Source: Erythrophleum ivorense
Taxonomy: Eukaryota > Streptophyta > Magnoliopsida > Fabales > Fabaceae
NCBI GenBank assembly: GCA_026724425.1
Contig: JAIUCV010000023.1
Span: 6,329,958 to 6,393,957 of the forward strand
DNA: 64,000 nucleotides
Direction of reading: 5' to 3'
Shown one piece after another: positions 1 through 12,111 of this stretch (position 1 is the first letter of the stretch; every line of letters begins with the position of its first letter). Both the position numbers and the translations under genes were made by a program. The notes below the pieces were generated by a model. The model made no database searches. It had not been told where the DNA came from and saw only the letters and a list, made by a program, of their open reading frames with translations.

Positions 1-39
1 TATGTACGTATCTAAATCATATTTTTATCATATGAAATT

Positions 40-193
40 GTATTATTAACTTCATATTATAAAGGTGACAAATTTTAATTATTTAAAATTTAATTGCCTA
101 GAAGATGTAGCGATAGTCTAAATAGCATCGATGAAAACCTTTATATGATAGATACAAGCCTTTTTTTTCTTTTTCAGGAGGAAACTTACTTGT
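40..193. repeat. Direct repeat, copy A of a ~150-bp segment
   Basis: This stretch matches 4608-4748 by eye. Both begin TATTATTAACTTCATA, share a central GAAGATG(T/C)AGC block, and end in GAAACTTA(C/T)TTGTA. The two copies differ by many substitutions and small indels, so the duplication is old. No coding capacity was seen. Confidence 0.6.
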
Positions 194-1080
194 ATACCTA
201 GGCGTAACGAAAATTTAAAATTAGTATAAAGCCCCATTGCACCCTCATATTTAATTTTATTTACAAGAGAAATGAATGTATAACAAATATAACTTTGCAA
301 GTTTCCAAGGCTTAAAAGGAGAGTCTATGGTGCAATAGTGGTTACTGGGTCATTGTTGCTTTTTAGTGATTTCTTTGTACATGTTGTTTGCCTATGAAAC
401 TACATTTTCTCATGTAAGCATCACTAAGTTGTGAACAAAATATATGAAGTTATGAATTTACATATTAGCCAATGGATAGACCTCATTTGTGTCAATCTTT
501 CAAAATATATGAAGTTATTACTTTCCTGTAGTGTACATTATTTCATCATTAGTCATTTTCTTTTTCTCTTTTTGTTTATTAGACTACTATAGTATTTAGA
601 AGTTTCATTTTGAATTTAATATTGTAAAAACTACATATAATCCCTTGAATTATAGTCTAATAATAATTTTGATACCCAAACTTTAAAACTTAATACTTTA
701 TCTCCCATAAATTATTACAAAAAGTGAAAACATTATCTACTAGATAAAACTAACATCCAAAAATGCCATATAATTCACATAGTATCTTTTTTCTCTATCA
801 TTTTCTCTAATCTTTCTCTTACATGATTTGTAACATCATGTATTTTCTAATTGGGCCTAGACCTCCTAAAAGTTAGAGGAACATGAGAAAGAGAGTTGAA
901 AACTAAGGAAAGAGAGAAAACAAAGAGAAAAGCAGAAAAAGAATGAGTGTCAGGGGTATCTGAAAAGTGAAATGCTGAAAAAGTGGGAAAAACAAGAATT
1001 TTAATAAAGTTAATGGTATTTCCCACTATATAAGAGTTAAATGAGCTATAAAGAATGTCTAAGAAGCATAAAATAAGTCA
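194..1080. other. AT-rich noncoding stretch
   Basis: Low-complexity AT-rich DNA with purine-rich patches around 880-960. No ORF with recognisable similarity, RNA gene or clear transposon terminus was seen. Confidence 0.5.
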
Positions 1081-3050
1081 AAACACTAATGGCATGAAAA
1101 CCGACAAAGCTAGTACCACAATGTAGTTTTGAGCTGTGTTATGTCGTTCTAAGCCCTTGTAGCCAAGAAAAGTTGGCCTAAGGGTTTTAAGACCTTCAAA
1201 ATCAGAAAATGGAGTCCAAATTTGCATAAAAAATGAGCTAGAATGCAAAAAATTTAAAGTCTAGAGAAGTGAGGGCAAAATGGGCATAAAAGTTAAAAAT
1301 TCAAACCATGAAAAGCTATTTTTTTATATTTTAAGATGGGCTTTGTCTTTTTCAATCTCCACTACCTTTCTCATTAAACTTTTAGATCTTTGAAGTTCAT
1401 CCATGGTATCACTTTGAGGAGAAGAGGGAGAAAGACAAGACCTAGCAAAATAGGTAAGTTTTTACGCTCTTTTCGTGTAGTTCCAGTTATGAAAATGATT
1501 CCCCTCTTCAAGAGCTTTAATTTGATGGTTTTAAATTTTGTATTAGAGGTATTTAAGTTGTCATCAAAGGGGAGGTAAGTGCTCTTTTCAAAAAATTAAT
1601 CGATGGAAAACGTAAAGCACCGAACAAGCTTCAAAATAAGGTATAGCATGATATATAGGAAGCTATACTTTCATAGATTTCTCTCCTTCTTCATCAGGTG
1701 TAGAGAGATAAAATCTCTCTCTCTCTCTACATCCTCTTGCATGTATTTAATCATATGAATCATGTAGAATTCATTTAGGTTGTGGAAATGAAAAGAAATT
1801 GCCAAAGGAAGTAAGAAAACTCTATATGGCACTATATAAGCATGGTTTTGGGTATCCCATAGGAAATGGCTCTAGATGAGCTTGTTTTTGAGTTTTAATG
1901 AATTTAGAGGTCTTTTAGAGAATTATAAGTTAAAGGAAATATCAATTTGAATTATAGAGACTAATTGTGAAAGTCAAAATTTTTAGGTACTTAAGAAAAC
2001 ATAATTTGGATAAATGGCTATGTTGGTATTTGGCATTGTATTTGAGCATTCTAGTAAGCCTAATGGAAGCATAAAGAGCTATCTAGGATGATGTCAATAG
2101 GTCTTGAGGTATAAAGGCAATTTTAGCAAAAATAGCCTAGAGTTACTAAATATGTCAAAATGAAAAATGACCAAATCAATAGTGCAAGGACCAAATCAAT
2201 AGAAAAATACTAATTTTAGGCTTAAAATAAGAATTGAGGGAGCTTGAGTTTCTTAGAAAAACTTGTCTAGGAAAAACCCTATATCAAAGGTTAAGAAAGA
2301 GGCAAGTGAAAAAGACTAATTAGGCAAGCAAGGAAGAAAAGTTTCAAGCTTTGTTTTGAGCGAAATGCAAAGTTATGTGGACCTAGAAAATGGCCATTAA
2401 AAGTAGCATAATATTGTATATAATCAACTTATAAAGGCTTTGACACTGATATGAGTGTTGATATTATATTATAGGCCATCAGTGTAGCAAAGGGCCTTAG
2501 TGTCAATGTCTAGCTAGAAAAGGAAAAACTAGTACCTGTAGCATTGGGGATAGACTTTTATCATGTAACATTTCCTCCTCTCTTTTATACTTTTGACTAC
2601 TTGAGTACTTAGGTTGCCTGTATGATGTGTTTACTTGATGTTCAAATGAGTTATATAAGTTTTATGTGATTTTTATGAGCTTTGGCTTAGTGTGTGAAGC
2701 TTTACTTGATGTTGGCTAAGAAAAAAGCACCAAGGAATTGAGCACAGTAGTTTTTCATTATGCTAAGTATCAAGGCCACTCAAGAGACAGTTTGGTAAGC
2801 TAGGCCAAATTCTAGCTTAATGCATGCACATTTTCACATGTTTAGAAGCTCAAATATCAAAAAAGCTACATTCATGCATACATGCATACCTATATACTTG
2901 AGTGGTTAATGTGTGTTAGAATAGGATTATGCTAATGAGATTCTCCCCGGAATCTGACTCTTGTATCCACTAACCCCTTTGCCAAGTGACAGTAGATAAG
3001 TAGATCAAGGAAAATCCATAGTTTCATGAAGACTTATATATTTGACATTT
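1081..3050 (+). other. Noncoding, possibly a decayed long-LTR remnant
   Basis: The block resembles the long LTRs elsewhere in the window only in layout: an AGAAGAGGGAGAAAGA-type purine tract followed by a donor-like AATAGGTAAGT near 1450, a CT microsatellite at 1714-1728, and a GAGATTCTCCCCGGAATCTGACTC stretch near 2938 recalling the TGAGATTCTTTGAATCTCAC motif of those LTRs. No boundary or target duplication was found. The 62-codon ORF at 1390 has no recognisable domain and is not called. Confidence 0.25.
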
Positions 3051-3660
3051 TATTTCTGTAGACATCTTGTCAAACTATATTTTGAGACCAACATATATGT
3101 ATGATAATGATGCATACATCTTGGTATTGTATGCAGGTGATTAATTTTTAGTAATGTAAATGCTATATGATGCACTTATGAGTATTAAATATCCTTAACT
3201 ATATGAGTAGTTGGAGTTGAAGGGCTAGCTGATAATTGACCCTTAAGGCCTTTGGAATTGAGTATATGATATTGGTATTATATGCAGGTGATTGTTTTAG
3301 TGGAAGAGAGGGCCAAAGAGCTTGGGTAGCATTTGGTTTGGCGTTGTATTTCTGTAGATATCTTGTCAAACTATATTTTGAGACCAACATGTATGTATGA
3401 TAATGATGTATATATCTTTGGCCTAGATAGGATAGTCTAAAGATGGATTGGAAAGTATATGATTAATTTTTAGTAATGCAAATGCTATATGATGCATTTA
3501 TGAGTATTAAATATCTTTAACTATATGAGTAGTTGGAGTCAAAGGGCTAGCTGATAATTGAGCCCTAAGGCCTCTGGAATTGAGTATATGATATTGATAT
3601 TGTATGCAGGTGATTGTTTTAGTAGAAGAGAGGGTTAAAGAGCCTAGGTAACATTTGGTT
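3051..3660. repeat. Tandem duplication, two ~300-bp copies
   Basis: Copy 1 is 3051-3346 and copy 2 is 3347-3660. Each starts TATTTCTGTAGA(C/T)ATCTTG and continues through GAGACCAACAT, GTAGTTGGAGT and GCAGGTGATTGTTTTAGT to CATTTGGTTT. Copy 2 carries about 40 extra bases near 3419-3460. Identity is high by eye, so this is a fairly recent local duplication of noncoding sequence. Confidence 0.85.
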
Positions 3661-4279
3661 TATAGCTATTATACTACCAAAATTTTGAGAAAAAGTTTGA
3701 GATTTTACATTTTTTTAATATTTTAAATTCTTGAAATGATAACTGTAGTTATTCTATTTGCTTAAACCTGATTCAGAAATTATTAATAAGGACTAAGGTA
3801 AAGAGGTTGGATATGATTACTGACGTGTATTTCTCCCAAATTTCTAATGTCTTTTAAGATGTTATCTTTTAACTGATTTTTAAAATTTTCAATTTTGATG
3901 ATAGTTTATTAACAGAATAAATTGTTATATTTGAAGTTTGGATAACAAAATTATAATTATACTATAATTTAAGAAATTAAATGTAGTTTCTCCTCAAATT
4001 TATTCCCTGTTACACCAAAATTTTGAACTCAATGTATTCTTCAGTACATCCAATACTGTGACGAAAAACTGCCTTACATTAGTTGACTGCCTTAGCTATA
4101 GTTACATTAATTTCTGTCATAAAAAACGCATGCAGCTTGGGTTGTGCAGCCAACGCCACCCAAGTTCAAATATAGGTTGCTTTTCAATTATTTAATGATA
4201 CATGAAATTTATTTATTAGTCATTAATACGCACACACACACACACACTCTCTCTCTCTCATCAAATAAAATTTTACTGT
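3661..4279. other. AT-rich noncoding stretch
   Basis: No gene was seen. A CA/CT microsatellite occupies 4229-4260, and the short ORF reading through it is an artefact of that repeat. Confidence 0.5.
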
Positions 4280-4607
4280 TAAGTATTAAATACACTTTTC
4301 ATCCCTCATGTTTTTATATAAGTTGCAATTCATTTGGTCTTCTTATTTACATAATTTATACAAAAAAAAAGAAATAACATTAGAACTTAATAGTTTGCTG
4401 ACTTAGATATTTTTTATTTACCTAACATTATCAGTTCACGTTCAGATTCAGCATGCAAGTCAACTAGCTATTAAATTTTTTTATGGAAATATGACAACAG
4501 CAAAATTAGAGTGTTTTAGAAATAGGAGAACAACATTGCTTAATTTTGTACTAAAGGGACCAGATTAAAATTTTATGAAACTGGGGGAGCTAAAGTTCAT
4601 TCAAGCG
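4280..4607. mobile_element. MITE-like foldback element, copy 1
   Basis: The left part (TTAAATACACTTTTCATCC, then CATTTGGTCTTCTTA) is mirrored as an imperfect inverted repeat by the right part, whose reverse complement reads TTCATAAAATTTTAATCTGG then TCCCTTTAGTAC. The centre contains GACTTAGATATT. There is no coding capacity. The same family recurs at 4753-5127. Boundaries are approximate and no target duplication was established. Confidence 0.5.
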
Positions 4608-4748
4608 TATTATTAACTTCATAATTATAAGGTTAGAATTTTATTCCTTGAAGATGCAGCAACGGTCTAAAATAATAGCATTGCTAGAGCCTTTATATTA
4701 TACAAGCAAAAAAGAAAAATTATTTTAAAAAAGAAGAAACTTATTTGT
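4608..4748. repeat. Direct repeat, copy B of a ~150-bp segment
   Basis: Second copy of 40-193, lying exactly between two foldback elements. The pair suggests that an ancestral repeat was duplicated and then invaded by MITEs. Confidence 0.6.
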
Positions 4749-4752
4749 AAAG

Positions 4753-5127
4753 CTTAAATATATTTTTGATCTCTTTAGTTTCATAAAAGTTTTAATTTTA
4801 TCCCCTTAATTTAAAAAAAATAATGTTGTCCTCGTATGTTTAAAATTGAACCAATTTTGTTTATCTATCTCTTAATCCATATAAGATTTAACCCTAAAAT
4901 TAATAATTTATTGGCTTAGATATTATTTATTTATTTTAATGCCTTTACCTCGCATTCAAATTTAACATCTAAGTCAATATATTATAATATTTAAAATTAA
5001 CTTATGCATGAATTATTAGACAAATTAAAAGGACACAATTACGTCAACCTAAAAAAAAAAAGATAACAACATTGTCTATTTTTAAAATAAGAAGACCAAA
5101 TTAAATAGGCTTACGAAAAAACTTTTT
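4753..5127. mobile_element. MITE-like foldback element, copy 2
   Basis: The left end reads TTAATTTTATCCCCTTAATTT then AATAATGTTG. The reverse complement of the right end reads TTAATTTGGTCTTCTTATTTT then ACAATGTTG, giving an inverted repeat of about 60 bp with mismatches. The centre has GGCTTAGATATT, as in copy 1. It is noncoding, with approximate ends. Confidence 0.55.
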
Positions 5128-6394
5128 TTTCAGAAGTTTTGAAATTGGAATCATGAATTTATAATTTTCTGAACGTTGAGGCTTTAAATTTATCGTTTTA
5201 ATGTTTCATTAACCGGCTTTAATCCCAATGTTCAGAAATAGTTTCTATTATTAATCCCAACGTTTAAAACGGATTTTCATTAAACCATGATTAAGCCACC
5301 GTTAATTATTTTTAATTGCTCAATGTTTTTTGTTCACTTTTTCGGCCCATAAAAGGTAGTGCATGGTGCGGTTCAATACACACCGAGCTCTCAGATATCT
5401 TCGAAGCTCTCTCCTCTCTTCCCCCTTCGTTCTTTTGAGTTTTTCAATTCTTGCTGTTCTGTTCCCCTATTATAGGAAAAATCTATTTAATCTTGGGGAG
5501 TTGCTGACTTGTGCCAAAATAACTCTTAAGGATAGTGTTTTCGGGCACGACTTGGATCGATTTACACTAACAGTTTTGTTTGTTGCAGTCTACAATTTCT
5601 GATTGAAAAATTAGTCGACCTTAGTTGTCGAATTTTTGCTAGTCGATCTTTTTTACCAATCAATATTCAATAGCTAAATAGCACAATTTCCTTTTGATAT
5701 TTAGTCAGAAAATAGTAGCTAACGTATACTTGTTGGCAACTTTAACACTTGTTTGCAACTTTTTGAAAATTTATTTAATGTAATGTATATCAATACATAA
5801 TATTTTTCATCAAAATGTACTTAATAAAATTAATTATTGTGTTATATAAATAGAAATTGCTCATAATTATTTTAATAATATGTTAATAGCAAGGGTATTT
5901 GACTCCCTGTTTGTTTGCTTGATAGGATTACACAAATGAACCTCCTTTCAATTACAATGAACGTATCTTGATCAATTCGACCATAGATTTTAGCTTCATT
6001 TGAAAATGATTTCTATTCTATTGATGGCATGGCAATAATTTGTAGTTATTGGTTCAAGAAAAAGCCACATCTTGCGAACTCAACATCCTGGTTTCACATC
6101 ATTTGCGTATATGGTGATGCTAGAATAAAGATGAATATAAGCTTGCAAATGGTCACAACAGTTATTTTATCATTGTCCTTTTAGTTATACACTATTTTTT
6201 TTTTGGGTTATTACAATTAGAAGTATTCTGGTATATTGTTTAAGTGAGGTCTTTTTTTTTTTTAAAGTGATCTTAAGAGTGCACTACATATGTTAATCTA
6301 ATATGTCTAAGATTTTGCTCGTGGGCTCTTCAAAAGAATCAAACCCATATTATTAAAATGAAACATTATTTGTACTTACTAACTGAGTTAATTA
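5128..6394. other. Noncoding stretch with a leader-like segment
   Basis: 5340-5610 looks like a 5' leader: a CT-rich tract CTCTCTCCTCTCTTCCCCC and an acceptor-like TTTGTTTGTTGCAG ending at about 5588. The 79-codon ORF at 5363-5602 shows no recognisable domain, so no gene is called. The rest is AT-rich with no clear structure. Confidence 0.35.
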
Positions 6395-6745
6395 ACCCCA
6401 TTAGACTTAAACACTAATTAATTCGACATGCATGCTATATATGGATTTCATGGATCTTGTGTCATGAAATATACTTTTGTGTAAGTCTTGCTAGTGCTAT
6501 GATACTAAACTTCTATTCGCTTTTAGATAGTTATAACTGGTACTACAAGCTACCCGTTCCCACTTGATAATTCTTCTAATTAATTGAGAATATAATTAAT
6601 GAAATTTGGGTATATATTGTCATTATACCTTTATAATTTTTTAATATATTAAATATTTGAATTTGGTGCTTTTGTTGGATATGAAAATTAGTAAAAAGTT
6701 AACTCCATTAACAAAAATACTTGCTTGTATGTATAATTTATGTAA
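6395..6745 (+). repeat. 350-bp direct repeat, left copy
   Basis: Matches 12447-12810 over its whole length. Shared blocks include AAACACTAATTAATT, GACATGCAT, GTCTTGCTAGTGCTATGATA, CCCGTTCC and AATACTTGC near the end. The two copies bracket the CACTA-like element. They may be decayed LTRs, though the ends are not TG..CA, or a segmental duplication. Confidence 0.8.
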
Positions 6746-7012
6746 ACAAACTCATTGCAAACATTGCATTTGCATTGAGATGGATAGATATTAAGGCATA
6801 TCATACCGCAAAAAAGATTTAAATAACGATAGTTAGAAGTTTTATATTAACAATCTTTTCAAATAGTTGGGAGTTTTGTAATGTTCAACTTTGTTGTTAT
6901 GTATATTTCTTGTTTTAGTTTGCCACTTAGCTACTTGTATTTTGTAGTATTATTTTATTATAGGCTAAATATAGGAATGGATATAAATCAAATAGAACAT
7001 TGCAATTTTTTT

Positions 7013-7590
7013 CATTACAAGAAAACAAGGATTTTCTCGCGACATCTTTCTGTGAGACACATCTAAAAATCTGTGAGAATAGTAATTCTCAAGGAAATTC
7101 TTACATATTTTGGGTCGTGAAAAAAATATTCGTAGGAATTCAATATTCTCATAGAAAACTTCCATGAGAAAGCCTTCTTGTAGAATTTTTCCATAAGAAA
7201 AATCCATGAGATCAAGTTGTTTGAAGGTTGTAAAATTTTTGTGGCTTTCTCACAGACATTCTTGTAGAAAAATTCTATGAGAAGAGTAGATTTTCTCACA
7301 ATAAAATGCTGTGAAAAACTATTCTCATAAAACCTTATTGTGAGAAACTCTCACCCCAATTCTCACAGTATAGATTCATGAGAAAAAAAAAATTAATGAT
7401 TTCTCATGGTACCGTACCACAAGAACAATGGATTAATTTTAGAACATTGACCAATTTTTCTAGATTTTCTCATGAATATTTATCGTGAGAATTTGTTTTC
7501 TCATGGTATAATATTGTGAGAAGGTTAAAAAATTCATATTTGCACATTTCTCGTAAAAAGATTCTATGATAAAACTATCAATTTTTGTTA
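7013..7590. repeat. Left subterminal repeat array of the CACTA-like element
   Basis: Many variants of TTCTCATRGAA and its complement TTCYATGAGAA occur here, for example near 7142, 7176, 7190 and 7270, often facing each other as short palindromes. In CACTA families such subterminal repeats bind the transposase. Here that role is inferred from position and density only. Confidence 0.7.
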
Positions 7591-7809
7591 TTATCATTGT
7601 ATTTGTACATCAACCCTTGTTTAAATAGTCAAGAATCATAATACCTTAATTCAACCAACCAATAACAAAGCTATAATAATAATAGTGCTACAAGTTAGCA
7701 AATATATGCTAAAAATATCACAAAGTACATTAAAGCTAAGACAAATATATCCTTAAAATCATAAAGTTACAAATCATAAATCCATAATAAGGTTACATAA
7801 ATAACAGTC

Positions 7810-9486
7810 CTAGAATAACTTTTCATCATTCTCTTCCCCATCATCATCTTCACTGTCATCATAAGTTGGTTGAGGTTGGGAGGTGCCACTTCTATTAATC
7901 CCTATACTCATGTGAGACATAATCTTTTTTATGAAGGCTTCTATCCTATCCTAATGGTCCTTTTATATCTTGACAAGACTTGTCTCATAAATTTAAGCTT
8001 GTTTTGAGAGCTTCTCTTCTAATTTTTTTTTTTTCAAATGAGGCCTCCAAGTGCACTTTCATTTGTGAACGCCCACCAAGGGAATATCCAAAGTGTTGTG
8101 TGCTTTCAAAACTAAAGAGACCAGCCTTTGACACAAACCCATATGCATAACCTCTTTTGTTCTTTCCACCTACAACCTTGAGACATATGGAAGAGTTAGT
8201 GTCATCTGACTCTAAGTCTTGAGTCTACTTCATCAACTCATATTGGCTCTTTAACAACCAAGAATAGGTAAATATTAAATATATAAACAAATTAACCATA
8301 TACTCATCATATAATAACAATCTTATTTATAAACTGGTCAAATGACTTATGTAAGTGTTAGAGACTTTTTTACCAACCCAATTCCTTTTTTCTTATTGTA
8401 TTAGATTCTCTTAAATACTTTAGGGATTTGAACCTTTGTACTTAACTCCACTTCTTATAATAATTAGATAAAATACATTAGAATTATATCAACTAAAATA
8501 ATATAAACATTAATCCAATGAAAGTAGCACATTCAAATAATGCTTATCATCTTTCTCTTATGCTCCAAGAATGGCACACGTTAACCTCTATATAAGCATC
8601 TTCTAGTATCTATAGCCCTGTTTGTCATATTGTGTATGGACTTGACTTGAGCTCATTGCTTTGCCAATACTCATCTAACTTAGCTCAGGCTGCTACAAAT
8701 AACCAATCGCCTTTGGTTTTTCAGTGTGAATGTCTCTAAAGGAAGCATGCATGATAGTCCTACACTTCTTCCTTATATATTGTAAATTTGTTGCTTAATA
8801 AATGGATCCCCAGCACACATTTTCTACATTAAAATAAGCACAACTAATTAGGTAAAGAATAATAGTAATACATTAACTATGCTTATTGTAATGCCTAAAG
8901 GGTTGTAAAATTAACTTACCTTTAACTCTACAAACCATAAGTTTTTCACAACATCAAGAACTTTAATAAATACTGGCTACCTCTGCTCAAATTTACTATA
9001 GATAATCTGAGACAATATGGTGGCTAGTGGAACGTGTAGATAAAACCTATGAAATAAAGTTATGTAGTAAAAGTACAAATAAAGTAATAAATACAACATA
9101 AAAAGGCAATGTGTTTAAAAGATTCTTACTCATGAACACCATGAGGTTTAATAACCAATTATCCATTACTTAATCTCACCCCCTCGCTCATATCTAATGG
9201 GATGAGAAGATGAGTCGGCCATATTTGTGCTTAGAATATGGGTAGAAAGTTTTTTTAAACCAATGAAAATTGAAGAGTTAAGTAGTGTCTAAATATGTAG
9301 AGACGGAAAAGAAGATGATGTAAATGCTAATATAAAAAGGTCCCAACATGTGGAGATAATTGAGGAGGTGATGATTGTGTAGTAACTAATGGTATCTGAA
9401 TCATCTCAAACTGCCACACAAACTACCCTTTGCCCCTCTTGGTTGCAGAAGATCCTCCACCCTTGTTACATCCTCCATTTGACATC
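7810..9486 (-). pseudogene. En/Spm (Ptta, Transposase_24-like) transposase relic
   Basis: Read on the minus strand, an ATG at 9486 opens MSNGGCNKGGGSSATKRGKG and then a stop, a start typical of low-complexity N-termini in this family. Further along, out of one continuous frame, are segments such as RTIMHASFRDIHTEKPKAIG near 8700 and KVVGGKNKRGYAYGFVSKAG near 8150, the latter recalling the VGGKKKGRVYGLGSE motif of plant Ptta/En/Spm transposases. An acidic stretch rich in Asp and Glu follows near 7850. Frameshifts and stops interrupt it throughout, so it is a pseudogene. It lies inside the 7013-12108 element and was presumably its own transposase or accessory gene. Family placement rests on motif memory, not a search. 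Confidence 0.55.
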
Positions 9487-11233
9487 GAATAAGGAAAATA
9501 AAAAAATAGCTCTTAATTATAATTTTTAATTTTAGATTTATAATTTTTTATTTATAATTAATTTTTTTCCTAAAAAAATAATAAAAGAAGGCCTTATTAC
9601 GATCCTACAATAGTCGATATTATTTTTCTATAGACAAAATATTATAACTAAATGAAATATTAGAATTATGTGAGATTACACAATATGCACATTGCACTTT
9701 ATAAATATATTAATTATTGACTAACTCATACTTTTGCATTTTATTTTTCTTAGTTTAAAGTTACATGAATTGTGTTATAAAAATATAAAGAAAAATTTTG
9801 TAAAGTATAAACTTAGAAAAATGTGTAATATATAAAATTAAAACATTTACTCAATTTTTTAAAAAAATATAAAGAAAATTTTTATAAATTTTAAAATTAT
9901 GATGGAGTTTTTCGTTAAAACTTAATGGAGCTATGATTTTATTAAAAAAAATTAGAAGAAAAGTTAGAGTATTATATTAACTTGATCCTACACAATAAGG
10001 TGTTTAAAATCGAATTAAACTGTTCAAAACTAAAAAAAAAAGTTCAAATCCATTTTCCATATGTAAAAATTGATTAAATCAATTTGATTTTTAGTTTTTA
10101 GTGATTTAGTTTCATTTTAATTAAACCAAACTGAGCTAATATGCTACAATCCTGCAACTATCAAAGTTTGAGAAGAAAATTCTATTGCTAACAACCCTAT
10201 TTTGCAAAGGAAAAACAAAAAAGTAATAAAATTTTTATATTTAAGGTCAAATGAAGTAAAAGATACTTACTTTTTTATACTTAAGGTATTCTCTTATTAT
10301 ACTGTTAGAGCATAAAGACCATTTTAGCTCAATTCTTAAGATAAATAACTTCTTTTTGATTGCAAAGACTTGAACAACTAAGGGTTATGCCATATGGCAT
10401 CAATGTAAATGTCAAAGTTCATATGTGACTATGAAATATAATTATAATCCTTAATATAGCACATTTGCTATAAAATGTGCTGATAATTAAGAAGGAAAAA
10501 AAAAGCAAAACATTCTGTATTGAGTTGTAATATTGTTCTCTTTGATGTGAATACTATTGTGTACATTTTCTACTATTTAAGTATACTTTATAGGCAGTTT
10601 TACCTAGAGGATTTGTTTCCTATACATATTACTTTCAATATAATCACAAGCAAATGTCATTGGCATGTCTCTTTTAATACTATTTCTATGATCAAGTCTT
10701 AAAAGCAACTTCTAAAAATTACAAATGATACCAAACTAAGTCAATTTGTGCTTTTGGTTTTTCAAAAGAAAGGAAAAGATATACTTTGATATTTCCATAA
10801 AATTACAATGAAATGTCAAATGCTATTGATATATTTATCTATTGAAACTTCTATCACCTTTTAAAATCAATTTTCTAAAAGGACCAACAATAACAAAAAA
10901 GTAAAAGTCTAACCCCATAATTGCTAGTAGTCTTGGCTCCGAGAAAATTGTATTTCATAGATTTGGCAACCCTATATCAATGGCCACCATTTAAGGGAGA
11001 ATAATATAAGAAATTGAAGCAGGAAGAGAAGAAAGCATAGAAAAAGATGGAGGGGATGAAGTAGGGCTCACCGACATAGATATAACAGTCTACATGATGA
11101 AGCAACCTGCAAGAAATGGAGGAAGAGCAGTGCTGAGTGGTTGGACGTCATTGGTAGTGGCAGAGCACTTAGATGACAGCCAAAGTGCAAGATCTGCTTA
11201 TTACAAATAGATATCTCCACAAAATGGAACAAG
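9487..11233. other. Noncoding interior of the CACTA-like element
   Basis: AT-rich DNA with no recognisable domain on either strand. A less AT-rich stretch at 10920-11220 (GGAAGAGAAGAAAGC and onward) resembles exon or leader sequence but gives no identifiable protein. Confidence 0.45.
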
Positions 11234-12108
11234 ATGCTAGGTTTCAACCTCTGTGAAAACTCTTATGTCATTAAAACATTATTGCAGAATTTTCTCATGG
11301 AAAAATTCTGCAAGAAACATAAATGTATTTTAATTTTTTTCATCTTTTCTGATGGAATAATAAAAAAAATTAATTTTTTGTTTCTCATAGTACTTTTCCG
11401 TGAAGTCTCATGGAACAATTCCATGAGAAAATTAAAAAGAATTAACAAAAGAATACTGTGAGAAAACAAAAAAATATTTTAATTTTTTTGTTTCTCATGA
11501 TCCATTTCCATGAGAATGAAAAAAACTTGGCAATTTTTTTGTTCTCATAAAAAAAAACCTTGAGAATAATTTTTATTTTCCCTCTAAAATTTGGAATTTT
11601 TTTATAAAATTCTCACAATAGTTCTTACTAAAAAATACTATGAGTAAATACAAAACTATATAATTTTTTTTATTCTCACAGTAAATTACTATGAGAATAA
11701 AAAGAAAACCTTCAATGTTTTTGTTTCTCATTATAATTTACTGTGAGAATTCAATGTTGTCTATTCTCATAGTAAAATATTGTCAATATTCTCACGGTAT
11801 TTTATCATGAGAATCCATGTCAAAATTCTCTGTTTTGCCCTCAAAATTTTTCTAACATAATTAAACATTATTTTTTTATCTTGTTTCTCATGGAAAAATT
11901 CCATGAGACAATATTCCTACCATACAGTGGCACCTTTCTCATAGTATTTTTGTCCAAATTCTCTCAAACTATTCTCATGGAAAATTAACTGCAAAAGTTA
12001 CTATAAGAATAGGACAAATATTGTGAACCATGACAATTTTCACAAGAATTTTCGTGAGCATTTCTCACTACTTTAGTTCTGTGAGAAAATCCCTGATTTC
12101 TTATTGTG
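11234..12108. repeat. Right subterminal repeat array with perfect hairpins
   Basis: Dense TTCTCATGG/CCATGAGAA repeats. Two hairpins share identical 10-bp arms TCTCATGGAA and TTCCATGAGA around 3-base loops, at 11406-11428 (loop CAA) and 11886-11908 (loop AAA). Further imperfect pairs occur between. ORFs called through this array on both strands are artefacts of the repeats. Confidence 0.75.
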
Positions 12109-12111
12109 TTT

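Larger units (their letters stand above)
7013..12108 (-). mobile_element. CACTA-like DNA transposon, complete but decayed
   Basis: The left terminus reads CATTACAAGAAAACAAGG and continues ATTTTCTC. The right terminus, reverse-complemented, reads CACAATAAGAAATCAGGG followed by the same ATTTTCTC. By eye 22 of the first 29 positions agree. The flanks are TTT at 7010-7012 and TTT at 12109-12111, the 3-bp target duplication expected of CACTA elements. The canonical CACTA start is degenerate at both ends. Subterminal regions carry arrays of short direct and inverted repeats, and the interior carries a broken En/Spm-type transposase on the minus strand. At 5.1 kb it is short for an autonomous element and is inactive as it stands. 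A terminus of the same family occurs at 60431. Confidence 0.8.

Noticed and set aside
4144..4377. 77-codon ORF
   Set aside because: Reads through the CA/CT microsatellite and the edge of a MITE.
6881..7299. Several 60-80-codon ORFs on both strands
   Set aside because: Lie across the left terminus and subterminal palindromes of the CACTA-like element; no domain.
11234..11469. Overlapping ORFs on both strands
   Set aside because: Artefacts of palindromic subterminal repeats of the CACTA-like element.
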